12,195 bases of DNA. Source: an uncultured Dorea sp. GTDB taxonomy: Bacteria; Bacillota_A; Clostridia; Lachnospirales; Lachnospiraceae. Numbering within the stretch: the stretch's first letter is position 1; every line of letters begins with the position of its first letter. Position numbers and translations under genes: made by a program. Shown one piece after another: positions 1 through 6,584 of this stretch. Below the pieces are notes generated by a model. The model was given only the letters and a program-made list of their open reading frames with translations, ran no database searches and was not told where the DNA came from. The DNA is taken from NCBI GenBank assembly GCA_910579015.1, contig CAJTRO010000071.1:1-12195 (forward strand), in the 5' to 3' direction.

Positions 1-3
1 TTT

Positions 4-27
4 TCCCATAAAATGGGAGGTTTTTTT
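4..27 (+). terminator. Intrinsic terminator of an upstream gene outside the window
   Basis: A six-base stem (TCCCAT at 4-9, ATGGGA at 13-18) with an AAA loop is followed by seven T residues at 21-27. This is the classic shape of a rho-independent terminator reading on the plus strand. The gene it ends lies left of the window. It also isolates the downstream pair at 230-1332 from upstream transcription, which agrees with that pair having its own promoter at 80-108. Confidence 0.7.
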
Positions 28-79
28 GTGAAAATTTTTTTAAGCGTCAGAGCTGATATTCTTGATTATATGTTAATAT

Positions 80-108
80 TTGACCTATAAAAAATAGGTC
101 AATATCAT
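80..108 (+). promoter_or_regulatory. Sigma-A-type promoter overlapping a palindrome
   Basis: The -35 box TTGACC (80-85, five of six consensus bases) and -10 box TATCAT (103-108, five of six) are separated by exactly 17 bases. Transcription should start near 115 and give a leader of roughly 115 bases before the first gene. The -35 box and spacer are made of an inverted repeat, TTGACCTAT (80-88) and ATAGGTCAA (94-102), around an AAAAA centre. With one bulged T it can be extended outward by ATAT arms to 76-105. A dyad in this position is typical of a repressor operator; that role is inferred. Confidence 0.6.
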
Positions 109-229
109 TAGGATTAAAATTTTATCGATCAGTGATCAGAATGAGAGGAAGGAGTGAGTATGATGCAGTTTTAATAATAGAGTCACTGGCGGATAGGATT
201 TTAAAATAAACATATGCGAGGTACTGATT

Positions 230-673
230 ATGAAAAATGGACTAAAAAAAGTTGTAAGTATATTATTGATATGCATGATGATGATGGGATTAAGTACAAC
301 ATCTTTTGCATCAGATGTACCCGGTGATTTGGTAATTCCAAGAGAGCCGGCGGCGCCGGTAACAAGTGTTACATATGCTGGCTATACATGGTTTGAGAAA
401 GAACATTGTTTTGAAATCCGGGTTAAAGTTCGTGGATTTGGATTTGAATCTGCGAAATTTGACGGACTTCCTATTACAAGTTATAAAGCTCCAGGATGGT
501 ATGAGCCGGTGGGTTCAAATAACTTAGCAGGCTGGATTTATCATTATAAAACTCCAAGAATTTTTGATCCTGGCTTATATGAATTTTCTGCGGTTTATAC
601 ATCATATAATTATGGCGGGCAAAAGGGTTATTTTGATAGAACATTTGCTGTGACGGAGGATATGTTACAATGA
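230..673 (+). CDS. Small secreted protein of unknown function
   Basis: The 147-residue product begins with a clear Sec signal peptide: basic residues K2, K6 and K7, then a hydrophobic core at about 8-21 with four consecutive methionines, ending in SFA before residue 28, a likely signal peptidase I site. LLIC at 12-15 lacks the small residue of a lipobox, so a lipoprotein is unlikely. The mature part, about 120 residues, is rich in aromatic and glycine residues in a pattern that suggests a small beta-sandwich; it has one cysteine and no recognised motif. The start is supported by GCGAGG at 216-221. The stop overlaps the next start by four bases (ATGA), so the two genes are probably co-translated. 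I do not recognise the family; export is well supported, function is not. Confidence 0.8.
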   Translation: MKNGLKKVVSILLICMMMMGLSTTSFASDVPGDLVIPREPAAPVTSVTYAGYTWFEKEHCFEIRVKVRGFGFESAKFDGLPITSYKAPGWYEPVGSNNLAGWIYHYKTPRIFDPGLYEFSAVYTSYNYGGQKGYFDRTFAVTEDMLQ

Positions 674-1332
674 GTATTTTAATAAGTGGGACACGGAACT
701 ATACTTCTGTGCCATATCATTCTGTTGGAAGGTATTCCCGGAATGTTGCTGATAAAAGTAACGTTGGTGATTTTAGACATATTTCTAACGCTGTTACGGT
801 GACTGAAAATAGAAGTACGGTTGTAGATGAAAATCAGATAGCCACAGATCCTGGTAAAGCCTCGGGATATTTGTCATGGGCGACTGAGGAGACCGGACAT
901 AAATTAATTGCTGTAGGGGGCAATGCAAGTATGGACTACAGAATGTGGTATGCGCAGGAGTCTACGGAGGATAATCCTGTTATAATAGTCGACGGTATAA
1001 CTGTAAAAGGAGAACGATTTGAGAGGAAACTCCATTTGAATGATGTTTCTCCGTATAATGCCACCTACTTAGAAATGACGGCGTTGAAGAGTCATTATAA
1101 GTTAGAAGAAAAAGAGACATATGGACTTCCCGTGAATGCATCTGAGTTAGGTCCGGATGATAGAATGGACTTTATAAGGGCATATAAAGAATTAATCTCG
1201 GCTCATATGGCTAATAATTTCCAGCAATGGGCAACAGAGTGCAGGAGAAGCCTTGAGTGTTATCTGACTATTCCGCAAAAAGCAAGTTCATCTGACAGTG
1301 CAGGTGGAGCTGATTGCGTCAGAAGATGTTAA
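670..1332 (+). CDS. Conserved clostridial hypothetical protein, translationally coupled to the secreted protein
   Basis: This 220-residue product has no signal peptide and no membrane segment. Its start lies inside the stop of the preceding gene (ATGA, 670-673), and GGAGGA at 655-660 sits nine bases upstream, so translational coupling is likely. Residues about 103-145 (DGI, KGERFERKLHLNDV, NATYLEMTAL) resemble a conserved stretch I recall from unnamed Lachnospiraceae proteins that read 'NDI.P.NAT..EM.AL', followed by a helical region with DDRMDFI near 163-169. I know no established function for that family and this match is from memory only. The C-terminal tail carries three of its four cysteines (191, 197, 216 and 220 overall) and a Ser/Gly-rich segment. 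It could act with the exported partner or simply share its regulation. Confidence 0.75.
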   Translation: MSILISGTRNYTSVPYHSVGRYSRNVADKSNVGDFRHISNAVTVTENRSTVVDENQIATDPGKASGYLSWATEETGHKLIAVGGNASMDYRMWYAQESTEDNPVIIVDGITVKGERFERKLHLNDVSPYNATYLEMTALKSHYKLEEKETYGLPVNASELGPDDRMDFIRAYKELISAHMANNFQQWATECRRSLECYLTIPQKASSSDSAGGADCVRRC

Positions 1333-1345
1333 TGCCTTAAATCAT

Positions 1346-1380
1346 TTTTTCTCCATACATTTTATTTGTATGGAGAAAAA
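1346..1380. terminator. Perfect 14-bp hairpin between convergent genes; terminator role uncertain
   Basis: TTTTTCTCCATACA (1346-1359) pairs perfectly with TGTATGGAGAAAAA (1367-1380) around a seven-base loop. It sits just after the stop of the plus-strand pair and just before the end of the minus-strand acetyltransferase, where a bidirectional terminator is expected. However, in both reading directions the T run precedes the stem and an A run follows it, the reverse of an ordinary bidirectional terminator, so no U tail is produced. It may instead protect 3' ends or stop transcription by another route. Confidence 0.45.
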
Positions 1381-1395
1381 TAAGAGTAGGAAGCA

Positions 1396-1929
1396 TTATA
1401 ACCTATATTCCAACTGACAGTCAAAGGGCTCTGCCTCCACATGCTGTTGGTTATATTCCTGTGCCTCCACACATCCCATAGCCTTATAGAAGGCCTGCGT
1501 CTCCACAGCCGAATGGCCGGAGATATACAGCTTCCTGCCTCCGTGCTCCTTCGCCCATCTGCCGGCCTCAAGAAAAAGTGTCTTTCCAATGCCCTTCCCG
1601 CGCATATCCTCAGATACGTGCAGGCTTGTCAGGTCAAGGTATTCCCCGTTACTCCCAAACAGAGCGGCTTCAATAGAAGTAAAGCCTTTCAGAACGCCCC
1701 CGCAGAAGGCTCCGTATACGAAACCGCCTGTGGCGATCGTATTTTTCAGACATGTGATAAGAACCTGATAATCCGCTTCCGACCAGTCGTCGATAAAAGG
1801 CGCATCCTTGATCAGCCATTGGCCGCCTTCCCGGCGCCAGCATTTCACAACATTCTGCCGGCGGATAAATTGTTGGAATAGATTACGGCATATTTCATTT
1901 TCATTTAATTCTCTGTATTGTATCTTCAT
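1396..1929 (-). CDS. GNAT-family N-acetyltransferase
   Basis: The 177-residue product carries the acetyl-CoA binding signature of GCN5-related acetyltransferases: the beta4 strand with TSLHV (about 101-105), then the pyrophosphate-binding loop R110-G-K-G-I-G-K116, and the later motif-B segment QAFYKAMGC (about 145-153). The length is usual for a stand-alone GNAT enzyme. It transfers an acetyl group from acetyl-CoA to an amine, but the acceptor cannot be read from the sequence. The start is supported by GAAAGGT (1940-1946 on the opposite strand) ten bases upstream and by a promoter at 1979-2007. It is divergent from the helix-turn-helix membrane regulator and convergent with the hypothetical pair, so it is probably monocistronic. 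Family call is firm; substrate unknown. Confidence 0.88.
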   Translation of the reverse strand: MKIQYRELNENEICRNLFQQFIRRQNVVKCWRREGGQWLIKDAPFIDDWSEADYQVLITCLKNTIATGGFVYGAFCGGVLKGFTSIEAALFGSNGEYLDLTSLHVSEDMRGKGIGKTLFLEAGRWAKEHGGRKLYISGHSAVETQAFYKAMGCVEAQEYNQQHVEAEPFDCQLEYRL

Positions 1930-1978
1930 AGCTTCTGTTACCTTTCTGATCGTATGAATCTGTTTTTTAAATACTTAC

Positions 1979-2007
1979 AGTATATCTTATCTGAGAGGAA
2001 AAGTAAA
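1979..2007 (-). promoter_or_regulatory. Promoter of the GNAT acetyltransferase gene
   Basis: Read on the minus strand, TTTACT (2002-2007, four of six consensus bases) and TATACT (1979-1984, five of six) are spaced by 17 bases. This places the start of transcription near 1972, about 40 bases before the coding start. The divergent regulator gene starts about 150 bases to the right. No equally good plus-strand promoter for that gene was found in the intervening 2008-2154. Confidence 0.55.
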
Positions 2008-2142
2008 AGGGCGTTTTTCATATATGCAACCCAAAGTTTACATGGTTTTCTTTAAAAGCAACATGAAATTTATAGATTTTACGTAAGGAATATTGTAAGA
2101 TTACTTCAACCTGAAACGCGTAAAGGAAATACACAGAAGGAA

Positions 2143-2149
2143 AAGGTGG
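2143..2149 (+). promoter_or_regulatory. Ribosome binding site that decides the regulator start
   Basis: AAGGTGG at 2143-2149 lies five bases before ATG 2155. The in-frame GTG at 2146 would lie inside this site and would need AGAAGGA (2135-2141) as its own site. The ATG start also gives the usual short lead-in (MSLFGENL) to the helix-turn-helix domain, so ATG 2155 is preferred. Confidence 0.6.
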
Positions 2150-2154
2150 TAAGT

Positions 2155-3042
2155 ATGAGTTTATTTGGAGAAAATCTTCAATATTACAGAAGACGCAGTA
2201 ACCTGACGCAGGAACAGCTTGCGGAGCAGTTAGAGGTCACACGGCAGACCGTATCCAAATGGGAGGCCGGCACATCCTATGCAGAGATGGAGAAGCTGCT
2301 GCAATTGTGCGATATGTTCTCCTGTAGTCTGGATACATTGCTTAGGAAGGATGCCAGTGCGGTTGAGGTGGAAGACAGCAAACAGCACAGAGAGCATATG
2401 AAGGAGTTTCGGAAGTGGATCACCTGCGGATCGGCGTTGTTGATATTTGCGGTTGCTTTCTATGAGATACTTGCAGGCTTTGGGCGGGTTGATGATGTAG
2501 TTTTGAATACACTGTTCATGATGATTGCTATCGTTGCGATCCTGATCCTGGTAGTTCAGGGGATGAAGGATTCAGACTACCGCAGGAAGCATAAGGTCAT
2601 TTTGGACTTCTATACTCCGGAAGAAAAGGAGGAGTTTGACAGGCGTTATCCGGCAAAGATCGCGACGGGTATCGGCCTGATTCTGATCGGCAGTCTGGCG
2701 GGAATGAACGGAGATTCCCTTCCCCTGCCGCCGGGAATGAACGAAGAAGTTTATTATGGCATATTTTTACTCTTTGTGATGGCCGCTGTGTCCATTTTCA
2801 CTTATACAGGCTTGCAGAAGCAGGAATACAATGTTGAGGAGTATAACAAAGAAAATAATCCCGATACGAATAAGAAAAATGACCTTGTGGCAGTCTGGTG
2901 CGGGTGTATCATGCTTGTGGCAACGATCCTGTTTGTGATCGCCGGTCTTATCTTTCATCTCTGGGAGATCTGCTGGATTGTCTACCCCGTAGGCGGTCTT
3001 ATCTGCGGGATGGTTACATTGATACTGAACCGGCAGAAATAA
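2155..3042 (+). CDS. XRE-type helix-turn-helix regulator with a six-segment membrane domain
   Basis: From ATG 2155 the product is 295 residues. Residues about 5-64 form a classic Cro/C1-type DNA-binding domain: LTQEQLAEQLEVTRQTVSKWEAG spans the two helices of the motif at 17-39, and LDTLL at 59-63 closes the domain. After a charged linker (66-88) come about six hydrophobic segments at roughly 89-109, 115-135, 168-184, 199-219, 246-267 and 273-291, separated by charged loops (for example the acidic/basic loop at 138-166). DNA-binding domain plus membrane domain is a known Firmicutes one-component architecture that would tether the regulator to the membrane; the signal it senses is unknown. The most natural target by position is its own promoter region or that of the divergent acetyltransferase, which is inference. 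No strong promoter was found just upstream. Confidence 0.85.
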   Translation: MSLFGENLQYYRRRSNLTQEQLAEQLEVTRQTVSKWEAGTSYAEMEKLLQLCDMFSCSLDTLLRKDASAVEVEDSKQHREHMKEFRKWITCGSALLIFAVAFYEILAGFGRVDDVVLNTLFMMIAIVAILILVVQGMKDSDYRRKHKVILDFYTPEEKEEFDRRYPAKIATGIGLILIGSLAGMNGDSLPLPPGMNEEVYYGIFLLFVMAAVSIFTYTGLQKQEYNVEEYNKENNPDTNKKNDLVAVWCGCIMLVATILFVIAGLIFHLWEICWIVYPVGGLICGMVTLILNRQK

Positions 3043-3066
3043 GAAGCCGGGCAGAACAGCAAAAGA

Positions 3067-3113
3067 GGCCGTTGTGAAATAACTGTTATCATAAACAGCA
3101 TTTCACAACGGCC
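3067..3113. terminator. Strong hairpin terminator between convergent regulator and carB genes
   Basis: GGCCGTTGTGAAAT (3067-3080) pairs perfectly with ATTTCACAACGGCC (3100-3113), and a second inner stem CTGTT (3083-3087)/AACAG (3094-3098) extends it. Read on the minus strand the stem is followed by TCTTTT, so it most likely ends the carB transcript. Read on the plus strand the following bases are not T-rich, so termination of the regulator mRNA is less certain. Its position between two convergent stops suits a shared terminator. Confidence 0.65.
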
Positions 3114-3144
3114 CCGCTCGTTAAACTGTCTTTATCTTAAGTTC

Positions 3145-6100
3145 TCAGCCAAGTATTTCTCCATGAAGCTGTTGTAAGGATTTTACGTCTCCCTTGCTAT
3201 GCTCATTCATATACCGGATTCCCTTAGCCGTAACCCTTGCCGCGGCGATCGTCGTGATATAAGGGATCCTTGCCTTAATAGCGGCTTTACGGAGATAGCT
3301 GTCATCATGGATACTGTCCTTGCCCACCGGAGAGTTAACGATAAGGTCGATCTTTCCGTTGGTGATCATATCCAGGATATTCGGACGTCCTTCATATAAT
3401 TTCTTCACCTTCTCGGCCTCGATCCCCGCCTCGCGAATGATATCACACGTGGTCCCGGTGGCAAGGAGCTTGAACCCATCCTCAGCGAAAATCCGTGCAA
3501 CCTCGGCAACTTCGGCCTTATCCTTGCGGTTTACGGAAATCAATACGGTCCCCTTAAGAGGAAGCCTCAGCTGTGTGGCCTCCTGAGCCTTGTAGAAGGC
3601 TTCGCCGTAGGAGGCGGAGAGCCCAAGCACCTCGCCGGTGGAACGCATCTCAGGTCCAAGTACCGGATCTACCTCCTGGAACATGTTGAACGGGAAGACA
3701 GCCTCCTTCACCCCGTAATACGGAATGGTCTGCTCGGTTAATCCGGCAACAGGAGATGTTCGTCCCGTCAACTCGGCGGTAATGATATCCGTTGCAAGGG
3801 GCACCATGCGGATGTTGCATACCTTGGATACCAGAGGGACGGTACGGGACGCGCGCGGATTGGCTTCAAGGACGTATACCCTGCCGTTCTCGATGGCATA
3901 CTGCATGTTCATTAAGCCCCTGACATGCATCTCCTCTGCGATCTTCTTCGTGTATTCCTTGATGGTGCGCACATTTTCCTCGGAAATATGTACGGAAGGG
4001 ATGATACATGCGGAATCGCCGGAGTGCACGCCGGCAAGCTCGATATGCTCCATGACCGCAGGAACGAAGGCATGACTGCCGTCGCTGATGGCATCGGCTT
4101 CGCATTCCAGGGCGTGGTTCAGGAACCGGTCGATGAGGATCGGACGGTCCGGCGTCACGCCGACGGCGGCTTTCATATAGCCTTCCATGCTCTTGTCGTC
4201 ATATACGATTTCCATGCCCCGTCCGCCAAGGACATAGGAAGGTCGTACCATGACCGGATAACCGATGTTTCCGGCGATTGCGAGCGCTTCTTCTACTGTT
4301 GCCGCCATTCCTGATTCCGGCATAGGGATCTCAAGCTTATCCATCATCGCGCGGAACAGGTCGCGGTCTTCTGCAAGGTCTATGACAGAAGGAGAGGTCC
4401 CGAGGATTTTCACCCCGTTCTTCTCAAGCTCTGCCGCGAGATTCAGAGGAGTCTGTCCGCCAAACTGTGCGATCACGCCTGCGGGCTGTTCCTTCCTGTA
4501 AATGCTTAATACGTCCTCTAATGTCAGCGGTTCGAAATACAGCTTGTCAGAGGTATCATAGTCCGTGGAAACAGTCTCAGGGTTGCAGTTGACGATAATG
4601 GTCTCGAATCCCAGCTTCTTCAGCGCCAGTGACGCGTGTACACAGCAATAGTCAAACTCGATTCCCTGTCCGATCCTGTTAGGCCCGCCGCCAAGGATCA
4701 TAATCTTCGGACGGTCTGTATGGACAGGATTCTTATCCTCTGCATTGTAAGTTGAATAGTAGTAAGCGCTGTCTGGCGTGCCGCTGACATGTACGCCTTC
4801 CCATGCCTCTTCCACACCCAGTTCTATACGCCGGTTACGGATCGCTTCCTCGGATACCTCAAGGATCTGGCTCAGATATTTATCCGAGAACCCATTTTTC
4901 TTCGCGGAAATGAGCATGTCGTCGGAAGGAAGGCTTCCCTTTGAGGCCGCAAGCGCTTCCTCTTCTTCGACAAGTTCCTTCATCTGTTCGATAAACCAGG
5001 TCTTTACCTTTGTGATATCGAAAATCTCCTCTACGGATGCACCTTTGCGGAGCGCCTCGTACATTATGAAATGGCGGTCGCTTGACGGGGTGATCAGCAT
5101 ATGGAGGAGCTCTTCGCGGCTCTTATCATAATAGTCCTTCGCATGGCCGAGTCCGTACCGTCCGGTCTCAAGGCTTCGGATTGCCTTCTGGAAGGCTTCT
5201 TTGTAGGTCTTTCCAATACTCATGACCTCGCCTACCGCACGCATCTGAGTACCAAGCTTATCCTCCACGCCTTTGAATTTCTCGAATGCCCAGCGGGCGA
5301 ATTTGATTACCACATAATCGCCGTCCGGAACATATTTGTCCAGAGTACCATATTTACCGCAGGGGATGTCCTTTAAGGTCAGGCCGCAGGCAAGCATTGC
5401 GGATACCAGGGCGATAGGAAAACCGGTGGCCTTGGAGGCAAGCGCGGAAGAACGGGAGGTTCTGGGGTTGATCTCAATCACGACGATCCGGTCTGTCACA
5501 GGATCGTGGGCAAACTGGACGTTGGTCCCGCCGATGACCTCTACGGATTCAACGATCTTGTATGCCTGCCGTTGTAATTCCTTCTGGCATTCCTCCGAGA
5601 TAGTGAGCATAGGGGCGGAGCAGAAGGAGTCTCCGGTATGTACGCCCAGCGGATCGATATTCTCGATAAAGCAGACAGTGATCATATTGTTGTCGGCGTC
5701 ACGGACAACCTCCAGTTCCAGTTCTTCCCAGCCGAGAATAGACTCCTCAACCAGGACCTGTCCTACCAGGCTGGCCTGTAAGCCTCTGGCGCATACGGTC
5801 TTTAACTCTTCCTTATTATATACCAGTCCGCCGCCGGCGCCGCCCATGGTATACGCAGGGCGCAGAACGACAGGGTAACCCAGAGAATCGGCGATCGTAA
5901 GGGCTTCCTCTACGCTGTAAGCGACCTCGCTCCTTGCCATCTCGATACCCAGGGCGTCCATGGACTTCTTAAACTCAATACGGTCCTCGCCGCGTTCGAT
6001 GGCATCTACCTGTACGCCGATGACCTTTACATTATATTTATCAAGGATTCCTTCTTTGGCAAGCTCTGCGCAGAGGTTCAGGCCGGATTGACCGCCCAGG

Positions 6101-6366
6101 TTCGGCAGAAGTGCGTCGGGACGTTCCTTTGCGATGATCTGCTCTAACCGGTCGACGTTCAACGGTTCGATGTAAGTGACATCCGCCATCTCCGGATCTG
6201 TCATGATGGTGGCCGGGTTGGAATTGACCAGAACAATCTCATAACCAAGATTACGTAATGCTTTACATGCCTGAGTTCCTGAATAATCGAACTCGCAGGC
6301 CTGTCCGATGATGATCGGGCCGGAACCAATAATGAGTACCTTGTGAATGTCTGTTCTTTTTGACAT
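3145..6366 (-). CDS. carB: Carbamoyl-phosphate synthase (glutamine-hydrolysing), large subunit
   Basis: The enzyme makes carbamoyl phosphate from ammonia (delivered by the small subunit CarA), bicarbonate and two ATP, feeding pyrimidine and arginine synthesis in the cytoplasm. From ATG 6366 the product is 1073 residues, full length for the family. Residues 1-400 are the first ATP-grasp half, with GSGPIIIGQACEFDYSG near 14-30, RPAYTMGGAGGG near 170 and EINPRTSRSSALASKATG near 300. The oligomerisation region follows (about 400-550). The second half starts with GGGPNRIGQGIEFDYCC near 557 and includes NCNPETVSTDYDTSD, RPSYVLGGRGMEIVYD and EANPRASRTVP. The last 130 residues are the MGS-like allosteric domain (LLATGTT, YEGRPNI, IVNSPVGKDS). 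No frameshift or missing motif is apparent. No carA lies next to it: the upstream neighbour is a surface-protein gene. Confidence 0.97.
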   Translation of the reverse strand: MSKRTDIHKVLIIGSGPIIIGQACEFDYSGTQACKALRNLGYEIVLVNSNPATIMTDPEMADVTYIEPLNVDRLEQIIAKERPDALLPNLGGQSGLNLCAELAKEGILDKYNVKVIGVQVDAIERGEDRIEFKKSMDALGIEMARSEVAYSVEEALTIADSLGYPVVLRPAYTMGGAGGGLVYNKEELKTVCARGLQASLVGQVLVEESILGWEELELEVVRDADNNMITVCFIENIDPLGVHTGDSFCSAPMLTISEECQKELQRQAYKIVESVEVIGGTNVQFAHDPVTDRIVVIEINPRTSRSSALASKATGFPIALVSAMLACGLTLKDIPCGKYGTLDKYVPDGDYVVIKFARWAFEKFKGVEDKLGTQMRAVGEVMSIGKTYKEAFQKAIRSLETGRYGLGHAKDYYDKSREELLHMLITPSSDRHFIMYEALRKGASVEEIFDITKVKTWFIEQMKELVEEEEALAASKGSLPSDDMLISAKKNGFSDKYLSQILEVSEEAIRNRRIELGVEEAWEGVHVSGTPDSAYYYSTYNAEDKNPVHTDRPKIMILGGGPNRIGQGIEFDYCCVHASLALKKLGFETIIVNCNPETVSTDYDTSDKLYFEPLTLEDVLSIYRKEQPAGVIAQFGGQTPLNLAAELEKNGVKILGTSPSVIDLAEDRDLFRAMMDKLEIPMPESGMAATVEEALAIAGNIGYPVMVRPSYVLGGRGMEIVYDDKSMEGYMKAAVGVTPDRPILIDRFLNHALECEADAISDGSHAFVPAVMEHIELAGVHSGDSACIIPSVHISEENVRTIKEYTKKIAEEMHVRGLMNMQYAIENGRVYVLEANPRASRTVPLVSKVCNIRMVPLATDIITAELTGRTSPVAGLTEQTIPYYGVKEAVFPFNMFQEVDPVLGPEMRSTGEVLGLSASYGEAFYKAQEATQLRLPLKGTVLISVNRKDKAEVAEVARIFAEDGFKLLATGTTCDIIREAGIEAEKVKKLYEGRPNILDMITNGKIDLIVNSPVGKDSIHDDSYLRKAAIKARIPYITTIAAARVTAKGIRYMNEHSKGDVKSLQQLHGEILG

Positions 6367-6371
6367 GTGTA

Positions 6372-6378
6372 TCCTCCT
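6372..6378 (-). promoter_or_regulatory. carB ribosome binding site
   Basis: Minus-strand AGGAGGA (6372-6378) lies about six bases before ATG 6366. An upstream in-frame ATG at 6393 would add nine residues, but it lacks a comparable site and would place this Shine-Dalgarno inside the reading frame. ATG 6366 also gives MSKRTDIHKVL, matching the normal CarB N-terminus (MPKRTDI in E. coli). Confidence 0.8.
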
Positions 6379-6410
6379 GTAATGTGTATGCATAACAAGT
6401 TCCGTATTTC

Positions 6411-6416
6411 ATTATA
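6411..6416 (-). promoter_or_regulatory. Possible proximal -10 element of carB (P2)
   Basis: A perfect minus-strand TATAAT lies about 45 bases before the carB start. The expected -35 position (near 6434-6439) is only a run of T residues, so this would be a promoter with a weak -35 preceded by a T/A tract. It may also be a chance match inside the leader of the stronger P1 promoter upstream. Confidence 0.35.
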
Positions 6417-6471
6417 AAGGAGAAATCAGGAAAAAAAAACAAAAAATTGGAAATCAGCCATTTTTATAGAA

Positions 6472-6499
6472 AGTATACAAATCTTATAACGGTTTTCAA
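6472..6499 (-). promoter_or_regulatory. Probable main carB promoter (P1)
   Basis: On the minus strand TTGAAA (6494-6499, five of six consensus bases) and TATACT (6472-6477, five of six) are spaced by 16 bases. Transcription would start near 6465 in a short A run and give a leader of about 100 bases. The early leader contains a run of six U, one G and nine U (6431-6446), preceded by a weak A/U-rich hairpin. The promoter lies downstream of the terminator of the surface-protein gene, so carB is probably expressed independently of it. Confidence 0.6.
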
Positions 6500-6530
6500 T
6501 ACTTTTCGTGAGGAATTTACTTTACGGATG

Positions 6531-6564
6531 AAGAAAAGGCCCCGGAGAAAATCCAGGGCCTTTT
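6531..6564 (-). terminator. Intrinsic terminator of the LPXTG surface-protein gene
   Basis: On the minus strand the 13-bp stem AAAAGGCCCTGGA (6552-6564) / TCCGGGGCCTTTT (6534-6546), with one mismatch and a five-base loop, runs into TTTTCTT. It begins about 20 bases after the surface-protein stop codon and separates that gene from carB on the same strand. Confidence 0.85.
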
Positions 6565-6584
6565 GATAGTTCTGATATTTTAAA

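Noticed and set aside
141..209. A 22-codon frame (ATG 141) in the leader of the secreted-protein gene
   Set aside because: It has no ribosome binding site of its own, and the strong GGAAGGAG lies inside it. No recognisable peptide features.
1441..1881. Plus-strand open frame of 146 codons opposite the acetyltransferase
   Set aside because: It is antisense to a well-supported GNAT gene, and its product is not protein-like for any known family.
3199..5878. Several plus-strand open frames of up to 180 codons opposite carB
   Set aside because: They are shadows of the carB reading frame, lack consistent ribosome sites and overlap each other.
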